Part shown: positions 8,641 through 11,043 of the stretch, one piece after another
Position numbering within the stretch: the first letter of the stretch is position 1
Layout: the number at the start of each line of letters is the position of its first letter
Source: Desulfobacteraceae bacterium
GTDB taxonomy: Bacteria; Desulfobacterota; Desulfobacteria; Desulfobacterales; Desulfobacteraceae
Direction: 5' to 3'
DNA length: 11,043 bases
Assembly (NCBI GenBank): GCA_011390435.1
Contig: JAABSK010000078.1
Coordinates: 1-11,043 of the forward strand
The notes under the pieces: generated by a model
What the model was told of the DNA's origin: nothing
Seen by the model: only the letters and a program-made list of their open reading frames with translations
The model's database searches: none
Translations under genes and position numbers: made by a program

Positions 8641-9516
8641 ATGACCCATTTTTTAAAAAAAGCCCTGGCAGATATCCGTTCAAACCGGTTTTTGAACCTG
8701 ATCACCATTATCACGATTTCGCTTTCCATTCTGGTTGTCAGTGTTTTTCTGCTTTTTTTTGAGAATGCCAGCCGCATGATTGATTCCTGGAATCAGGGCG
8801 GGCGGGCCATGATCTACCTGAACGATGAATTCAGTCTGGATATGCTGCCGCAATTGAAAGCACAGATCAGCGCTATTGGCGATATTGATGAAATGACCTA
8901 TATTTCCAAGGACCAGGCCCTGGACAAGTTGAAAAAAGAGATGTCCAGTCAGAGTGCGTTTCTGAAAACCTTACAGGAAAATCCATTGCCGGATGCCCTG
9001 GAAATCCGGATGCGTTCCTACAATTCCTTTGAAGAGGTCCAGTCCTTTGCAGAAAAGATCAGAACCATTGAAGCGGTTGAAGATATCGAGTACGGCCAGG
9101 GGTGGCTGGGCAAATTTTTATATATTTTCAACCTGTTCAAGATCACAGGATATGCCATGTGCAGCATGTTCTTTCTGATTGCCCTGTTTATTACAGCCAA
9201 TACCGTGCGCCTGGCCTTCTACTCCCGGAAGCTTGAGGTTGAAATCATGCGGCTGGTGGGGGCTTCTGAAAGTTTCATCAAAGCGCCGTTCTATGTTGAA
9301 GGACTGCTTCAAGGGCTTCTGGGCGGACTTCTGGGGATGGGCATCCTCCTGGTGTCTTATCTGATGATCTCTTCGGGTATTGCTCAGAATATGGCATATT
9401 ATGTCTATTTTGATATCCGGTTTCTGTCCGCAAAAATGATTCTGCTGATTATTGCCGGCAGTACCTTTTTAGGTTGGTTTGGATGCTATCTGTCTTTAAA
9501 GCAAATATTAGACTGA
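8641..9516 (+). CDS. ftsX: Cell division protein FtsX (permease-like)
   Basis: Inner-membrane partner of FtsE that passes the ATPase signal to a periplasmic hydrolase activator. The 291 residues show the FtsX layout: a short cytoplasmic N-terminus, transmembrane helix 1 (about 19-40), a large periplasmic domain (about 41-167) including YLNDEFSLDMLPQL and YISKDQALDKLKKE, then three more helices at about 168-188, 219-245 and 264-285. The cytoplasmic loop with RKLEVEIMRLVGAS (196-209) is the conserved coupling segment that contacts FtsE. AGGA lies 8 nt before the ATG at 8641, and the ftsE stop is 21 nt upstream. The 3' end overlaps the start of the next gene by 34 bp, indicating tight coupling with the periplasmic activator. 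Confidence 0.95.
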   Translation: MTHFLKKALADIRSNRFLNLITIITISLSILVVSVFLLFFENASRMIDSWNQGGRAMIYLNDEFSLDMLPQLKAQISAIGDIDEMTYISKDQALDKLKKEMSSQSAFLKTLQENPLPDALEIRMRSYNSFEEVQSFAEKIRTIEAVEDIEYGQGWLGKFLYIFNLFKITGYAMCSMFFLIALFITANTVRLAFYSRKLEVEIMRLVGASESFIKAPFYVEGLLQGLLGGLLGMGILLVSYLMISSGIAQNMAYYVYFDIRFLSAKMILLIIAGSTFLGWFGCYLSLKQILD

Positions 9517-10862
9517 TTCTTTTTGCTGCAGTGGTCTTTTTTGCTGCAGCGATGCCGGCTGTCGGCGAAGAGGGCACTGCGGTCAGGGGGGTGGTGGAAG
9601 CCTTCCATCTGAACATCCGCAGTGCTGCCTCACAGGAGTCGGATGTGGTGAGTGTGCTGAAAAAAGGGGATACGGTGGATGTCCTTGAAAAGGAAGCAGG
9701 CATTGGCGGATGGCTGAAGATTCAGTCTGGAAAAGACATTGGATATATCCGGAACCGGCCGCAGTACATCCGGCTGATTGACCTTTTGCCGGAAAAAAAG
9801 GTTGAAAAACAGCAGATTCAGGCCAGAATCAAATCCCAGGAAAAAATGGTGGAAACCTTTTCTCAAAAAGAGGTTGAGATCATTGAAGGACTGAATGAAA
9901 TTGATTTTGCGTTAAACAAGGCCCGCCAGAAACTGTCAGCCCTTTCTGCTGAAATTGTGACTCTGGAAGACCGGATTGCCCGGATGGATCAGGATAAAAA
10001 AGCGCTGGCAGAAGAGATTGTCAAAAATCGGGAATATGCCGGTCAAAGGCTTCGGGCGCTATACAAGATGAATATGATCGGTCGTCTGGATGCAGCAGGC
10101 CTTCCAGATTCCATTTTTGATTTTTTCCTTCAGCAGAATGCCATGAAACGGATTCTTCACGCCGATTTCCAGGTGCTTGAAAAACAGCACCGGGATCTGG
10201 CTGCATTTGAGACCCTGGAAGCAGACCTGAACAGAGAAATTCAGGCCAGAACAGCGCTTGAGATCCAGGTGAAGGACCAGATGCGGATCGACCAGACCGA
10301 AACCCGGAAAAAAGAGATGATTCTGCAGCAGATCCGGAAACAGAAAAAATTGTCTCTGGCAGCAGTGGAAGCCCTGAGAGACGCTGAAATTGCATTAGAC
10401 CGAAGAATGAGCCATATTCAGGAACGCGGATCTTCCGACCTGAAAGGGACATCGTTTTCTGACTATAAAGGCCGCCTGATGATTCCGGTAAAAGGAGAGG
10501 TGATTTCCGAATATGGTCCGGCCATGACCGGAGATTACAAATCCTATACTTTTCAGAAGGGAATTGATATAAGGGTGGAACGGGGTGAACCTGTGAAATC
10601 CGTATTCAAAGGCAAGATCATGTTTGCCCAGTGGCTGAAGGGATACGGAAACCTGGTGATTGTTGACCATGGGGATCATTACTACACCCTGTATGCGCAT
10701 GTGGAAGAGATTTTCAAGCAGGAAGGCGAGCGCGTTGAAACCGGAGAAGTGATCGCCACGGCAGGAGATACCGGATCGATCAAGGGGTTGTGCCTTCATT
10801 TTGAACTCAGGCACCATGGCAAACCTGTAAATCCAATGACATGGTTAAGAAAAGGAGCATGA
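9483..10862 (+). CDS. envC: EnvC-like murein hydrolase activator with SH3b domain and degenerate LytM domain
   Basis: Probably the periplasmic effector recruited by FtsX that activates cell-wall amidases during septum splitting. The 459-residue product has a signal peptide (about 1-29), an SH3b domain (about 31-97, with LNIRSAAS, VVSVLKKGDTVDVL and GWLKI), a long coiled coil (about 105-315) and a C-terminal LytM/M23 domain (about 330-455). Active M23 enzymes use H-x-x-x-D and H-x-H zinc ligands; here the first His is Q358 (QKGID), D362 remains, and H-x-H reads CLH (437-439). This points to an activator rather than an active endopeptidase, as in E. coli EnvC, whose site is also degenerate. KGYGNLVIVDHGDHYYTLYAH (from 386) is typical of the family. 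The ATG at 9483 overlaps ftsX by 34 bp; a TTG at 9474 is an alternative. The SH3b domain is absent from E. coli EnvC. Confidence 0.9.
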   Translation: MLSVFKANIRLILFAAVVFFAAAMPAVGEEGTAVRGVVEAFHLNIRSAASQESDVVSVLKKGDTVDVLEKEAGIGGWLKIQSGKDIGYIRNRPQYIRLIDLLPEKKVEKQQIQARIKSQEKMVETFSQKEVEIIEGLNEIDFALNKARQKLSALSAEIVTLEDRIARMDQDKKALAEEIVKNREYAGQRLRALYKMNMIGRLDAAGLPDSIFDFFLQQNAMKRILHADFQVLEKQHRDLAAFETLEADLNREIQARTALEIQVKDQMRIDQTETRKKEMILQQIRKQKKLSLAAVEALRDAEIALDRRMSHIQERGSSDLKGTSFSDYKGRLMIPVKGEVISEYGPAMTGDYKSYTFQKGIDIRVERGEPVKSVFKGKIMFAQWLKGYGNLVIVDHGDHYYTLYAHVEEIFKQEGERVETGEVIATAGDTGSIKGLCLHFELRHHGKPVNPMTWLRKGA

Positions 10863-10867
10863 AAAAA

Positions 10868-11043
10868 ATGAAAACAGGGACTGACCGGATATTCAAAAAA
10901 TATGTTTCCATGATCATTGCAGCCGGGTTGCTGGTGCTTTCAGCCGGATGGGGGATGTCAGCCACAGCAGAAGAAAATACCTACAAGTCCTTGAAGCTGT
11001 TTGCAGATGTGCTTGAAGAGCTGGAAAAAAAATATGTGGACCC
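10868..11043 (+). CDS. ctpA: C-terminal processing peptidase, S41 family (N-terminal fragment)
   Basis: Only about 58 residues are present before the right edge. They show a basic N-terminus, a hydrophobic signal or anchor segment (SMIIAAGLLVLSAGWGMSA, about residues 14-32), then EENTYKSLKLFADVLEELEKKYVDP, the characteristic start of the mature CtpA/Prc-type protease before its PDZ domain. The catalytic Ser/Lys dyad lies beyond the window. GGAG (10854-10857) is 10 nt before the ATG at 10868 but only 1 nt before an in-frame ATG at 10859, so the later start is preferred; the earlier one would overlap the envC stop as ATGA. Downstream of envC this is a familiar arrangement (also in Pseudomonas), and such proteases degrade periplasmic cell-wall hydrolases or their regulators. 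Confidence 0.85.
   Translation, partial: MKTGTDRIFKKYVSMIIAAGLLVLSAGWGMSATAEENTYKSLKLFADVLEELEKKYVD

Overview
The window reads as chromosomal DNA of a Gram-negative anaerobe of the Desulfobacterota (former Deltaproteobacteria), probably a Desulfobacterales-type sulfate reducer. This is an inference from the protein character, the gene order glnD-glnB-glnA behind a sigma-54 promoter, and the ftsE-ftsX-envC-ctpA string; no 16S or other definitive marker is present. Base composition and codon use look even throughout. I saw no insertion sequence, phage gene, tRNA, rRNA or CRISPR array. This is a core-genome region.

Left third (1-4163, minus strand): a nitrogen-control operon. glnD (PII uridylyltransferase/uridylyl-removing enzyme) comes first, then glnB (PII) overlapping it by 14 bp, then glnA (type I glutamine synthetase, cut by the left edge). 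A near-perfect -24/-12 (sigma-54/RpoN) promoter lies 39 bp before glnD, so sensor, signal protein and target enzyme are probably transcribed together under nitrogen control.

Middle (4164-6915): an AT-rich, gene-free stretch upstream of the sigma-54 promoter; a small solitary tatA (minus strand); then, divergently, a two-gene unit with a MoxR-type AAA+ ATPase and a VWA-domain partner. The VWA protein has an altered metal-site motif. This AAA+/VWA pair is the least understood part of the window.

Right third (6907-11043): tatD (minus strand) converges on the VWA gene, with both stop codons buried in one stem-loop. The tatD and ftsE promoters face and overlap each other in a short divergent region that also holds a 12-bp inverted repeat. 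The plus-strand operon ftsE-ftsX-envC-ctpA (the last gene cut by the right edge) encodes the FtsEX division complex, its periplasmic murein-hydrolase activator (a LytM domain with lost zinc ligands and an N-terminal SH3b domain), and a C-terminal processing protease. Together they fit control of septal peptidoglycan hydrolysis.

I found no strong case for a wholly new system. The points most worth a second look are the nitrogen operon's promoter and order, the AAA+/VWA pair, the SH3b-EnvC architecture, and the structured regulatory DNA around tatD/ftsE.
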